Below are positions 1 through 12,583 of a DNA stretch of 64,000 nt, piece by piece. This DNA is from Trichoplax sp. H2 (taxonomy: Eukaryota > Placozoa > Uniplacotomia > Trichoplacea): the NCBI GenBank assembly GCA_003344405.1, contig NOWV01000156.1:118061-182060 (forward strand), written 5' to 3'. Position 1 is the stretch's first letter; each line of letters begins with the position of its first letter. The notes below the pieces were generated by a model, which made no database searches, was not told where the DNA came from, and saw only the letters and a list, made by a program, of their open reading frames with translations. A program made the position numbers and the translations under genes.

Positions 1-3000
1 TAATTAGATATAGAAACAATCTATTGTGCTAACCATCATAAATATAATAGAATTTATGAAATATTTTTTTTACAAACCTTAGCGCCATCGTAAAAAAAGC
101 AATCAATTATTCTTACCGCACTACTAAAAGGCATGACACTATACAAATAAAATTAATGTCAATTTCATCGTAAACTCTCTGCTTGTGTAAAATTATCATA
201 CTACTTTTTAGCGCTTTATAAACCAACCTGACAAAAATTGTTAGAAACCAAGATAAACTAATCATATCTAAGATGCCTAGTTTTTTTAAATGTTCATAAA
301 TGTCCGGTAAATACACGCGAGTAAGCTCTTCAAATACAGCTAAAGGAGTGATGAGAAAGTGGTCAAAACTATTTCGTACAGAATTCAAAGACGGTTACAT
401 AAATATTTATTGCAGTAGGCAAAACAGGTTATACGTACCCTGGTCAACTAAAGCTCCAACGACACGTGTATTATAGTAATCAGGGAGTAAGCGTTCACAG
501 ATAGCAACCATAAGCCAGAATGATTCTTCTTCTTTGGCATATAACAGCAGAACGGAAGCAACAATGTTCATGGCTTGGCAGTAACCTTGTTTAGGTGAAA
601 AAAAGAAGGTATACACTGATTGATATGATATTTTATTGGGGCGAATAATTATAAGCTACACACCTATTGTGGGATTTCTCCATGCATAAGCAGTTAATAC
701 GCGTCGGAGTGCAGCAATACCGACATCCGATTGAAAGGCTGGATGTTCCGGAAGGGATCTTTAGAAATAAGTAATAAAAGTGCATCTTTTAGTTGATATA
801 CCTTACGCGTAAATTATAGACTTGAAAAAATAATTATGTTCTATTTGAGAATATTTGATTTATAGGTTTAATTGATTGCTAATCGATCACAATACACTTG
901 ATAGCAAATACGAATCTATAGTCGATAACTGCACTACCTATGTAAATCTCGTTCTATCTCTTCAGTGGCAATTGTCGCCTTTCCAGCGCATTCATCGACA
1001 ATTTTCTTATAATAATTGGGATGAATGGCGTGCTGTTGTGTTATAGAAAATTACTGACGTTAATATCTAATACTATATATATACACAAATATAAAAACGT
1101 TCCTTAATCTTGAGAACCTACTTCATTGATTGCACCGGAAAACAGTAACCATATCTCTGATCGTAAAGAATCTGGGATGCCCTTCGTAATAAGTTCTCTA
1201 GTTTTAGAAGTTCTGTACATGCAAACTCCTCTGTAATGGTACGAATGATAGAAAAAGGGATCTTAAATATCTAAAGCAGCTCAACTATTACTATCTGTTC
1301 TCCATTTTACTAACCGGCCATACTCTGCGAAGTGAAGCATCCAAACATGTTCCTTCATAGACTCCTTGACGGGCGGGGCTGAGTAACCTGTTGTAAATAC
1401 TTTTGCTAAAGGGTCGGCATAAGTTCCCGCATTTTTGCTCATAGTTTTAGGACTATCTTCTGGTTGTGTGAACGTAATTGGTGTTTTGATATCATCGCTA
1501 CCATCCTCATCGTTGATAATATCAGCCTCTTCTAGCTTATCATCGCTGTCAATCCTTGATAACTTAACATTGTCATCATTTTTTCGGAAACGCACACTCA
1601 TTACGTCTAACGGACCATCTTCCTTGACTTTTTCGCTCGTTGTTAAGTGCATGTTAGCGATGGTATTTTCTAAATCACCTATCGTTTTACGATCTCCAGG
1701 AATTCTATTTTACACCAAAAAATATCTGCTTTAAGTATGTCTATTTTGTTCGTCAAATTTTAGTAAGTTTAGTGATCGCATAGAAAGTACTGTAAAAGGG
1801 TTTACTGACGTGGTTGTGGATGGAATACGGGCCAAAAAGTCCGATATCCTCCCAGTTATTAAGCTTCTATCTTTTAGCATTCCAAATAAAAAGGACATCT
1901 ACCATGCAAAATTAATTTAAGCAAGAAATTACATGGCTATCAGTTATAATACAGGTACAATAATTGACTTTTACCTTGCTCTTTGTCGTAATATGTAAGG
2001 CACTAGGAGCAACCGACTGGCCGTCTACTTTCTCAACCACAGTTATTTCTCTCATCGGTATTACAATTTTACAAAAATCAGGATTTTGCTATAATAAATA
2101 ATAGGTCATAATATTGATTCATGTAAGATATATCAATAGAAGCATTTATCGTATGACTGACATCCTACGCAATAACTTACTTTGGTAATATAGCAAAGAT
2201 AGTTTAAAGAACAATGTAGTGTTCCCCAAATATTCGTTTTTAAATAAGGAAGCCAAGCTGTACAGTCAGCAACACCATCTAACATCTCATCTGATGGAAG
2301 AGTAAAGGTATGCCTGAAATAGATGGTATTGCCATAAGTTTATCACGTGTCATGTTTCTATCGCAATGTATTATACATTCTATCTATCTAAATCATAGTT
2401 ATTAACCTATAGTGTTCAGATCTAGCACGAACATCCAATTCTCTCATTAATGTTGATGCCTTCTTTCTGCCATAAGACAAAGCGTTCAAGCTACTGTTTT
2501 GCCATTAAAAAAGTCATCCAATGGTATTAGTAAAATTAAGTCGATCAACAGCTCTAAGCTACTGTATCATGAATTGATCTTATTACAGCTGCATTCAAAA
2601 TATTAACATTGCTCACTTTAGAGTTTTATCTTCACTATCATCAGTAGATAGAAGCCTATAAAAAGAAGATTGTTTATCAATCTAACCTTGATACGGTCTA
2701 GCGATATAAATCTAATTGTGAATTAACAATTTTACTATGAAAGTATCCAATACTATAAACGAATCACAGAATACCTACTTTTTCATAGCTAAATTAGCTA
2801 GTTGTTCCATTAAGCGTAACGTTTCATTGGGATGCAGCAAAAAAGAAAAATAGCACTAACAAAACATAAGGATATCGGTTACATTCTATACAATACTCAA
2901 CTAATCAAGTATTCACTCTGGTGCTTTACTACATCCATTATTATGTAGGTCACCATTCCTAACTAGCTAAATTAATTTAAATGATCGTACCACTTTGTCT

Positions 3001-4600
3001 CTCGTTACTACTTTTACAGAATCGCGTAGAACCATATTGTTGTTCTTGGTTATTTTCTAGAATCATAAATTGCAAATTAATAGGAATTAATTGTGATATT
3101 CACTTCAATTTGAAAAAATAGCTGCAAGCTTTCCATACCACCACATCGGTCCATCTAATAACAACTCTAGCTTCTTTACCCATTAGAAATGAATAAAAAC
3201 TAAGATGATTAATTGATAAATAAAGCCACCCTTGGCGGGGAACTTTTCCTTTCCAGTAGCTACATGAGTAATCTGATTTCGATACGTAATCAATCACGAT
3301 ATGGAATAAGACAAGAAATGAAAGAAATATTGTATATACATTAGCATGATAACAGTGAGGTAAGAATTAGTTATCATTTTATTTGTAGATATGATATCGA
3401 CCGCGAAGTACTCAATGCTTTAATCAATACATCGACCAACATCTTGATCAAAAATTATCTACCAATTATAATTACTAGATAGTAAAGTAAAAATTTTCAA
3501 ATGATTTAACTTACAATTAACGAGCTTTTCTCCTTCAGGCATACCAAACAATTTCCTAAATCTAATTACAGCAGCTCTAAATTTTACACTTTCAGAATCT
3601 GTAGCAGATAAAGAATTAGCCATTGATTACTAAAATGGAGATGTCAGTTTACAATAGCGATTCTGTAATCGCCTAAATACACGTATACCGAAGTAAAGGA
3701 ATTTAACATAGTATTTCAGCCATTAATAATCGATGTTTTACAAATAAATAGTCTATCAATGAGAAGTGATTGTCGGCAAAAATAATATCTAATATCTGAA
3801 TTAAATGAACTCTTAAAGGTATAAATTTATTATGAATATTATCGTATTGTACTGACAACTGAAAAAAATGATTCTTATCCTGTAGCGTAACCATGTTAAA
3901 TTGTAACCACAGTTATTGATTTTACGTAGATATACTTACCCTCAGCAGAAGATTCGGTTGGATCAGCTTCATTCGCAATTAGACTTTCTATTTTAGCGCA
4001 GGTAAATTCTCTAGCATCATCGCCGTTATCGAAGGTTTCTGTACGATAAGAATACAATCAGATCGACCGATCACAAGATTATGATTAAGATATATTGCAA
4101 ATGATGGAAACTATCCAAAATGAGCGTAGTAAGCGAGTATCATGGCGACTCCAATAAATAAGAACAGCAAGGAAAGGAAGAGTAAACTAGCACGATGGCT
4201 AGTAAGAAATAGCTTATTATCACTTTCAATAAGGATATCAAGGATGAAAAGTTCAGTAGCGTTAAAGTAGTTTAATATCAAGATATTCCTTCTCGCTTTT
4301 ATGATCCGACATATTTTTATTATTACTCGTAGGAAATACTGTGGTGCTAAGAAGATTTCTAGCATATGCGTCCAATCGTCTCATCCTATCGGTAACAGAT
4401 TCAATGGTTCGCTACATAGCGGTACATTTTTAAAATGTATTAAACATTGAAATTTTTAAGAGAATGGCGTCCAGAATAAAAATGGTTTCATCAGATTGAT
4501 ATTTAATCCAATCAGTAATTACCTAAAGTTGGAAGTAAATTTTCTTCCAGCCACAGCCAATGCTCCATAATTTCTTCACGAGTTAATCCAGCAGCAATAA
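1..4600 (-). CDS. TBC1D9-like: TBC1D8/TBC1D9-like Rab GTPase-activating protein (GRAM-GRAM-TBC), 3' end outside the window
   Basis: Probable Rab GAP acting on vesicle traffic. Exons read from high to low coordinates encode: an N-terminal piece (4523-4600, ...[17 protein letters not shown]); a linker (about 3950-4035); a first GRAM domain (about 3520-3600, 3165-3300, 3003-3060, 2772-2850; [15 protein letters not shown]); a second GRAM domain (about 2210-2316, 1970-2093, 1800-1900); an acidic linker (about 1270-1720); and the TBC domain (below 1250). The TBC domain keeps both catalytic fingers: the arginine in IERDLHR (about 955-1030) and the glutamine in GYCQAMN (about 570). The last exon in the window is 78-138 (DCFFYDGAK), so the rest of the TBC domain and the usual EF-hand region lie off the left edge. 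The first coding exons, expected upstream of 4600, were not resolved. Similarity to animal TBC1D8/8B/9/9B is strong throughout; which paralogue it is cannot be decided here. Confidence 0.86.
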
Positions 4601-6380
4601 CTATTAAGTCAAGCAAAGTAGAACACAATTAGTCTGATTAAGCGAACAAGAGCCATCATCATACCTGTAATAGCCTAAATTACATTACAACGGATAAGAG
4701 ATTGCAAATTTATAGGCTTACAGGATGACAACAATAGCATCCCCAAAATAAGATCAACGTGTTTTCCATTAATTTAATTAATAAAGTATTTGGAAAATAA
4801 AAGCTTTCTATCCTAATCGATTGTACTTTGCTGCTATTCTTTAGGTCAATAATTGATAGAATTACAGTCATTCATTATTGATATTTGAATGGCTATCGAG
4901 TCAACAACTATTTTCTTCTACTGTTGCTCTAGTTTGAAAGGATATTTTACATGCAGTATAGTAGATATTTTTCACTTTTACTGGAATTTTTGTATCCATA
5001 TACTGTATCGATAGCAAATGAATAACTATGCGGTTCTCGATGCAACGATAATCATTTTTTCCCTTCCTAGTGGAAATCGCTGACATGAGCTGAAAATGAC
5101 CGAGGACAATTTGTTGAAGTTCAGAAAATTCCTTAGTAGACGATTACAGTTTAGTATTTTATCGTTAGCGCTAAAGATCGCTAAGCCTTGTCGTAGAATA
5201 AGATGGTATCATCGCAGATCTCTTGTCTATTAGTAATAGCATTCAATGAACGACTTGGCGACAATTAGAATAGTCTATGTGCATCATTAATCCATTTAGT
5301 AGAATGGCGTCATCGCATAGCAATCATTTGTAGCTCTTGAGGACTTTTCTTCCTCTATCCTAAGATTTCACTCCTATTCTGAATAACACTCGTGTATTAT
5401 TTGAATCAATCCATCATGGTTGTTGATGATTTTCTTCATCAATTAGAAATACTACTAATCTATTGGCATTATTTCTCACCTTGCATGCAAGAATGTCATT
5501 CTATATTCTATCGTCGATCACTATATCAATCATAGTCAATTTGTACATGTAGACAGGTGCACAGTCAATATTATTGACCAAATTATTGGATATTCTGGTA
5601 ATTAAGATTGAATGAAAGTCAATACCATTGCAAATAGAGAATACAATCAATTGGATGCTAAACTGAATGGAGACTGATGATAATTACAGCATATAGATAG
5701 AATCAGTCCCATTAATGATGTACTCTTCAATGGATCGATTTTTTCCAGCAAGTGATGATGTTAGTCAAGAAATGAGTTGATGTTACTGATCGATACTGGA
5801 ATAGTTGTGGGATCTTTGGAAGCGGTGTCGTCTTTTCAAGGCATTTCAAGAACTTACTCGTCTTGGAGGATAGGATGCAGTGCTTTACTGAGAGCGAAAA
5901 TGTCCCTCTTTCCTCCGACAAAATAGGGATACAACGATAACAATATCCTATGTATCTACTATTCATGGATATTATTGAAATCGATTCTATTGTGGCCTTT
6001 TAAGTAAATAAATACAAGCAAAATAATGAATAGAGAGAGTAGAGTAAAAGAATTACAAATGAGATCAAAGAAGGGAATAATCAAGTTTCTATCTTTTGAG
6101 ATATTGGATAGACTGTTGATTGAGAGTAGATTCAAGGTGGTCATACTTTGATCCAAGGGAAATGGGTTGCCATGCGCTAATGTAGACTACTGTAGGTTGT
6201 ATTCGATCTATTCGTTTTAGACTTATCCTTGGCCTCGACCAAAGTGTCTTCAATGGGATATAGAGTAGTAAAAGGAAATGGATTGGACTTGTAGCAGGGT
6301 GTTGATTTTCACTTGAAAGTTACTGTCAAGGTTGATTTAGGAATCTTCCATGTTTGTTATTTGTTCAAGCTGATTTCGCA
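4601..6380. other. Non-coding or unresolved 5' region of the TBC1D8/9-like gene
   Basis: The first coding exon(s) of the TBC1D8/9-like gene should lie here, but no segment matched the expected N-terminus convincingly. A tiny candidate next to about 4665-4675 would join in frame to the exon at 4600 but is too short to call. The rest is AT-rich sequence with scattered short direct repeats and no supported gene. Confidence 0.4.
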
Positions 6381-6381
6381 A

Positions 6382-7445
6382 TTTGCCATAGTGGAAATAT
6401 TGGAGGATAGGAGAATATTCATTCTTATCAAGATCCTCGACCAAACATGATGTGGATCGCAACGACGACAGTATTGGGAAAAGTAGTCCATCATGTCCAT
6501 GATAATAATACTACTAAATGTAGACATTTGTTTGATATCAACATCGCCTAGGGTTACTTGATAGGGAATCTACAGTAAGTCGTTGGAGGATAGGGAAAGA
6601 TTCATTTTTGTCCACATCTTGGACCAAATAGGATGGAGACAGTATTGGGAAAAGTAGTCCATCATGTCCATGACAAAAATACTACTAAATGTAGACATTT
6701 GTTTGATATCAACATCGCCTAGGATTACTTGATAGGGAATGTACTTTTTTAGATACAGCAAAGCCGATGTATCTACAGTAAGTCGTTGGAGGATAGGGAA
6801 AGATCCATTTTTGACATTTGTTTGATATCAACATCGCCTAGGGTTACTCGATAGGGAATGTACTTTTTTAGATACAGCAAAGCCGATGTATCTACAGTAA
6901 GTCGTTGGAGGATAGGGAAAGATCCATTTTTGACATTTGTTTGATATCAACATCGCCTAGGGTTACTCGATAGGGAATGTACTTTTTTAGATACAGCAAA
7001 GCCGATGTATCTACAGTAAGTCGTTGGAGGATAGGGAAAGATCCATTTTTGTCCACATCTTGGACCAAATAGGATAGAGACAGTATTGGGAAAAGTGGTC
7101 CATCATATCCATGACAAAAATACTACTAAATGTAGACATTAGTTTGATATCAACATCGCCTAGGGTTACTTGATAGGGAATCTACTTTTTTAGATACAGC
7201 AAAGCCGATGTATCTACAGTAAGTTGTTGGAGGATAGGGAAAGATCCATTTTTGTCAACATCTTGGACCAAATAGGATAGAGACAGTATTGGGAAAAGTA
7301 GTCCATCATGTCCATGACAACAATACTAAATGCAGACATTCGTCTAATATATCCATAACATCAGGTTTCCTAGCCGATGCTTTGAGGATAGGAGAGTATC
7401 CATTGCTGTCAAGATTAGAGACCAAACATGATGTGGATAGCAAGG
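6382..7445. repeat. Tandem repeat with alternating 119-bp and 203-bp units
   Basis: The anchor GTCGTTGGAGGATAGGGA, one base changed in the last copy, recurs at about 6579, 6782, 6901, 7020 and 7223, giving spacings of 203, 119, 119 and 203 bp. The longer unit carries an extra 84-bp segment (containing GACAGTATTGGGAAAAG) that the shorter unit lacks. Copies are nearly identical in the centre. Diverged copies at both edges (about 6400 and 7380) share CCAAACATGATGTGGAT. No transposase or open frame is associated. Confidence 0.88.
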
Positions 7446-8015
7446 ACTAGCGGCAAAAAAGAGTGCATGCAATTTATGACAACAAGGTTGCATGCCAGCA
7501 GGCTAATCGATGAAAAAGGAAAATGGCGAAGAACAACATGAATGCAAGTCGTCGTTGTCTTGCGTATGGACATATTCCACTGGACAATATGTTCGCCCAG
7601 CCTTTTGAACTTGGAAGCAGACAATTTTAATCAAGTGATTGTCTGCTATTCATGGATTATAGCAGAAATGCAATACTTGCCAATGTCAATAGTAAGGTAG
7701 CCGAGTAGAAGACATAGTACTTCCATTGCGATCTGACAATGGTCCTTTCTCAGGAGTATTGGTTGCTACCATGCTTGGATAATATGATCTTGTCCATGGC
7801 CGATATGGATCTATTGCACTTTGATATTGATTTCCTCCGTATTCAATGGAGTAATTAGTGGATATTATTGACAGTTTGCTATCGTGGGAAAATGGACAAC
7901 ATGCATGTTGGATGTTGGCTAGAATAGTTCATCCATGCTAGGGATGTAAACTATCATTTTCTGATTGACAATCCAGTGTTGATAGCCATCTATTTAGGAA
8001 CATTATTGCTGACGC

Positions 8016-8037
8016 TTTACATTGAATTCAATGTAAA
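8016..8037. repeat. Perfect 22-bp palindrome
   Basis: The half-site TTTACATTGAA is followed directly by its exact reverse complement, with no spacer and an EcoRI-type GAATTC core. It could be a binding site for a homodimeric protein or a chance product of AT-rich DNA. No neighbouring gene identifies its role. Confidence 0.85.
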
Positions 8038-8051
8038 TGGCAGTGGGTAAT

Positions 8052-8106
8052 CAAGGGGTGCAAGATTTTACTTGGCACGTTTTCCTCAATCTTGTGCACC
8101 CCTTGG
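8052..8106. repeat. Imperfect inverted repeat (stem-loop capable)
   Basis: CAAGGGGTGCA-AGATT on the left pairs with AATCTTGTGCACCCCTTG on the right, with a 2-base bulge in the stem and a loop of about 20 bases. It lies 15 bp after the 22-bp palindrome. Function unknown. Confidence 0.7.
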
Positions 8107-10404
8107 TGAAGGAAAGAGAACGATTTCATTGATCGCAGTATGCGCTTGCTATGTTATCGTCTATGTTCTAAACATACAGCGAGAACTTGTAGCCATCGTA
8201 CCATATCCTATTTTGTTTGGTCTATTTTTTTCCATGTTGTCAAAGTAAAATGAGGATTTGTAGTCATTCTAACCAGTCGCCATTTACTACGTTATCCTTG
8301 CTGTTGTGCATTCTTTGATACTAGGGATTACTGGCTCCCCCTCCCAAAGAAAAAATGGGCGCAAAATAAGCGAGTAATCAAAAGGAAAGTGAGGACTTGT
8401 AGTCATTACAACATGTAGAGAATTTGTTCAGCATGCTACCCTTGCTTAGTCCTCATTTTGCTAGTCTATTTTCTACCGTATTTTTGGAATCCTTTTGTAA
8501 GAGTAAAATGACACTGGATCTCATCCATCGCCATAGGTATTTTTGCTGAGTGTGCTATCCTTGCGCACCCATTCATGAATCGATCGTTGAACGATTGATT
8601 AATCATTGATTGCAGTTCTAGCTCTACACCACTTATTAATCATCCACATTGGCAAGAAGATTATAATTTAGACTTGGTTTGGATCCAATACAACGCTATG
8701 GTAGTTTGAATGGGTTAAAATGAAAAAAAGAAAGAAAAGAGTTGTAATCCATGAAGCATGGATCAATATGGTCTATGTGGAAAGGTTGTCTTCAGCTTGT
8801 TATCCTTGTAGGCAGCGGGAATCTTGTTATAGTACAGTAGTCATGGTTTAGGTTGTTGTTGAATAACCGTTGGGTAGTAGTGGACATGTTTTAAATAATA
8901 AACAGGCAAATAGAGGGATACAAAAGATGGAAGTAGATGAGAGATGAACTCAAGCGTATTCCTCCCCCGTTGAAAAACAAAATTAAGCTCCAAATCGACT
9001 TACCATAGCTAATTTCCGTGTTGGTTGTTTGAGATAAAATTCGGTAAGGCGCCGGCTAATCCATTGGGCAGAAGGAGAAAAGAATCCATTAGGATTAATG
9101 AAAAGATAAACAAATGGATAACGGATCTTGCTGTACTGTATGCTAAGAGTCATGGGGAGGATAGCAGTTGTAAACTAAAATTGATTACAATTGATGTTGG
9201 CCGATAGAGTACAACAACATTGTGGGCCTTAAATTGTCCACCCATAAACAGATACAAGTACCCATCTTGACTAGGCTGCCATCGTGGTTGGAAAGTGGAA
9301 AAAAGGTGGAAAATGAATTTGTTTGCTGCATGTTTTCATGAGGCAGTCTGTAGTAGACTAGTCACGATTGACAACTGGACGATAGGGTTAGCCATGATAT
9401 CCGCATATCATCCAAGAATGTCAACATGGGCAAGATGATTTGTGATGAGAATGGATGCTTGCAAGATTGATGTATTTGACTGTAGTAGACTGATAAATTT
9501 TCCAATGGATACCTTGCATCAGGCCATCGGCCCGATCGAGGATAAACTAAGGAAGGAAGGATTGCATCCTTGGGTTGAGATCGTTGATTGCAAGTATGCT
9601 GTAAAGTATGCATAATTAGGGCTGTAACTAAAGTTGATGATGATGGAAATGGAGCATTTTCCATGTACTTTGCGATGTAAGTGGCTGTTGTGTTGATGAT
9701 GCCTAGCAATGTTGATGTACGACTACTGTATCCTGCCTGGCTACAAGAGTTGTATAAAGTGATGGAAAAGATTTACCTTTGAATCAAGGACATTATCGAT
9801 GGTTCCAATAAAGAGCGATGCCAATCCAGTTGAGCCATGTCCACGCCGGCGTTGTAAGGTAAAAAAGTGATTGGAACGTTCATTCACCCTAGCGAGGAAG
9901 AGAGAGAGAAAGAAAGACCATCAATGCAAGAAGGAAATGATAGAAAGACCATCCATGCAAGAAGGAAATGACTGGGCGCAATCATGACTATCCTAGCTAC
10001 AATCTTGTACAATGATGATTTCATCATGGTGGATCATCATGGTTGTCGTGACGTCAAGGCAATGAAGAAGAGATCAATTGGCCATCATGACATGTCTACT
10101 TACTTTAGGATGGAGACCTTGGCCCCCCCAAAAAAATATGCTAGACCAGATGGGACAAATATCAATATTGTCACCACTGATGGTGGCAGAAAAGGCAACA
10201 ACAACAACATGCCATCTTGGCATCTACCTACCATAATGCATTGGTTAATAACACTTCATCTGGTTTGATCCACATAGCGGCGCCGGCCGATCGTGATGCA
10301 AGAGGTGGAGAAAGCTGCAATGCCAACGATAACACACAAAGTGCAATACACTACAAGCAAATTGGAGAAGAAAACATGGACAAGCTAGCAACAGCAATAG
10401 CAGC

Positions 10405-11480
10405 AGGTTGGTTTCCAGTCCAACTTGCTAACAAGGATGGGCAATGACTGAATGGGGCCAATTGGCCGACGGACTTTCTCCACCTGTCGACTGTAGACTG
10501 TCGATTGTAGACTGTAGACTGTACAGTACTGTAGACTGTCGATTGTAGACTGTCGACTGTAGACTGTAGGCTGAAGACTGACGACTGTAGACTGTAGACT
10601 GTAGACTGTCGACTGTCGACTGTACTGTAGACTGTAGACAGTAGACTGTAGACTGACGACTGTAGACTGTAGACTGTAGACTGACGACTGTAGACTGACG
10701 ACTGTAGACTGTAGACTGAAGACTGAAGACTGTAGACTGTAGACCGAAGAGTTTCTTGGTTTCCAGTCCAACAACTTGCTAGCAAGATGGGCAATGACTG
10801 AATGGGGCCAATTGGCCGACGGACTTTCTCCACCTGTCGACTGTAGACTGTCGATTGTAGACTGTAGACTGTACAGTACTGTAGACTGTAGACTGTAGAC
10901 TGTAGACTGTAGACTGAAGACTGATGACTGTAGACTGTAGACTGAAGACTGTAGACTGTAGACTGAAGACTGAAGACTGTAGACTGTAGACTGAAGAGTT
11001 TCTTGGTTTCCAGTCCAACAACTTGCTAGCAAGATGGGCAATGACTGAATGGGGCCAATTGGCCGACGGACTTTCTCCACCTGTCGACTGTAGACTGTCG
11101 ATTGTAGACTGTAGACTGTAGACTGTAGACTGTCGATTGTAGACTGTAGACTGTAGACTGTAGACTGTAGACTGTCGACTGAAGAGTTTCTTGGTTTCCA
11201 GTCCAACTTGCTAGCAAGATGGACTGGACAATTGGCCGACGGACTTTCTCCGACTGTAGACTGTAGGCTGTAGACTGAAGACTGTCGACTGAAGAGTTTC
11301 TTGGTTTCCAGTCCAACTTGCTAGCAAGATGGGGCCAATTGGGCCGACGGACTTTCTCCGACTGTCGACTGTACTGTACTGTACGTACTGTAGACTGTCG
11401 ATTGTAGACTGTAGACTGTACATTGTAGACTGTTGACTGTACTGTAGACTGTAAACTGAAGAAGACTAGAGACCTCTCGA
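10405..11480. repeat. TGTAGAC heptamer satellite with higher-order organisation
   Basis: The core is a 7-bp unit TGTAGAC with point variants (TGTCGAC, TGTCGAT, TGAAGAC, TGACGAC). Heptamer runs are interrupted by a unique cassette containing TTTCTTGGTTTCCAGTCCAA, then GCTAGCAAGATGG and GGCCGACGGACTTTCTCC. The cassette starts near 10410, 10750, 11006, 11188 and 11298 and shortens toward the right. The result is about five higher-order units of decreasing length (roughly 340 to 110 bp). Long minus-strand open frames rich in SLQSTVY arise only because 7 is not a multiple of 3 and the unit has no stop on that strand; they are not genes. Confidence 0.92.
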
Positions 11481-12340
11481 TGAAGCTAAGTTAGCTAACC
11501 ATGTCATACAGTATCGTGTTGAGTGGAGTACAGTACTGTACTGTACTGTACACGTCACATTACTGTACATTGTACACTGTCCGTTGTACTGTAGACTGTT
11601 GGCAATTAGCCTACAGTACACTGTACTGTACACGTGTACTTTCTCCGACTGTAGACTGTAGACTGAAGACTATAGTACTGTAGAGACTCTCTATGACCAT
11701 GTCGTATCGTGTTGAGTGGAGCTCGTCACATCATTGATACACAGTACTGTACTGTACAGTAAAGTCTACTGTACTCACTGTAGATGGTACACCAATAGTG
11801 TAGCAGTGTACAGTACAGTACTGTACCCTACAGTACGCACAATCGCACATTATGCATTGGGCGAGACTTGTATCGTAAGCGTACTGTACGGATTGTACTG
11901 TAGTGGGTGGTGACGGAAAGGAATGTACAGTACATGTAAGTTGATACGTTGAAATAGCCAACAGAACGAATTTTCGATTTCATTATTTAAGAAAGTATTA
12001 TTTTAGCCAATAAAAGATGATTTTATGTTTTTGGGTAACTATATCCCACAGTATGGACTGTATGGTAAGTCTATCAGCTCCTTTCTCCACTTGGATCCTG
12101 TCTACACACTACAGTCACAAGTACTGGATGAGAAGTGGGGACTACCCCCAGGATGGATTGACCCTTCCTGCAGTCTACAGTGTACAGTACTGTATTCGTC
12201 TCCAAGTCCCTGACTGTAACCTGTACACTGTACGCTCCACACAGTCAGAGACGATGGATGGACAGATCCAATCTGACCAGTACAGTGTACAGTGTACAGT
12301 ACGCCATTCACAAGTACGGGTGTACTGTACAACCGCAATC
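11381..12340. repeat. TGTAC pentamer-rich region
   Basis: Adjoining and partly overlapping the heptamer array, this block is dominated by GTACTGTAC and TACAGTAC strings, in effect a TGTAC pentamer (the heptamer TGTAGAC without its GA), appearing in both orientations. A second-order duplication is visible: CATGTCATACAGTATCGTGTTGAGTGGAG near 11500 resembles CATGTCGTATCGTGTTGAGTGGAG near 11698. It fades into the upstream flank of the MINDY gene. Confidence 0.8.
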
Positions 12341-12583
12341 CCCCCTCCCCAACCGCTACTTCCTTGATGTCAGCCAAGCCTTTTACTATAACATCGTCAG
12401 CCATGTTTGCTACCCTTGATGACATTTGCAGCCTATTTGCCTAGGTGGAAAAGGAGACAATCAATCCATTGGTGTCTCCCACTCTTAAGCCATTAACTTT
12501 GATGGGATAGAATGCAATCCAATTGACCAAATTGATTGGAAATCATCTTCTATCCATCCTATTGGTGATTATCAAGGCCCAAC

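Larger units (their letters stand above)
7446..9980. other. Intergenic DNA, no gene recognised
   Basis: Only short open frames without family resemblance occur here, for example at 9025-9207 on plus and 9362-9709 on minus. The block contains the palindrome and inverted repeat listed separately, and an imperfect direct repeat of about 30 bp at 9911 and 9941 (AGAAAGACCATC followed by ATGCAAGAAGG). Confidence 0.5.

Noticed and set aside
9025-9207. 60-codon plus-strand ORF starting MFEIKFGKAPANPLG
   Set aside because: No family resemblance, no splice context, and a length expected by chance.
10351-11423. Long minus-strand open frames (up to 273 codons) rich in SLQSTVY
   Set aside because: They are translations of the TGTAGAC heptamer: with a 7-bp unit all three frames on that strand give the same stop-free heptapeptide. 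There is no independent coding evidence.
10405-11480. Interstitial telomeric repeat
   Set aside because: The unit TGTAGAC does not match the TTAGGG-type telomere expected for animals, and no TTAGGG run is present.
10405-12340. CRISPR-like array
   Set aside because: Spacers are not unique sequences of constant length; the units are simple heptamers and pentamers in a eukaryotic genome.
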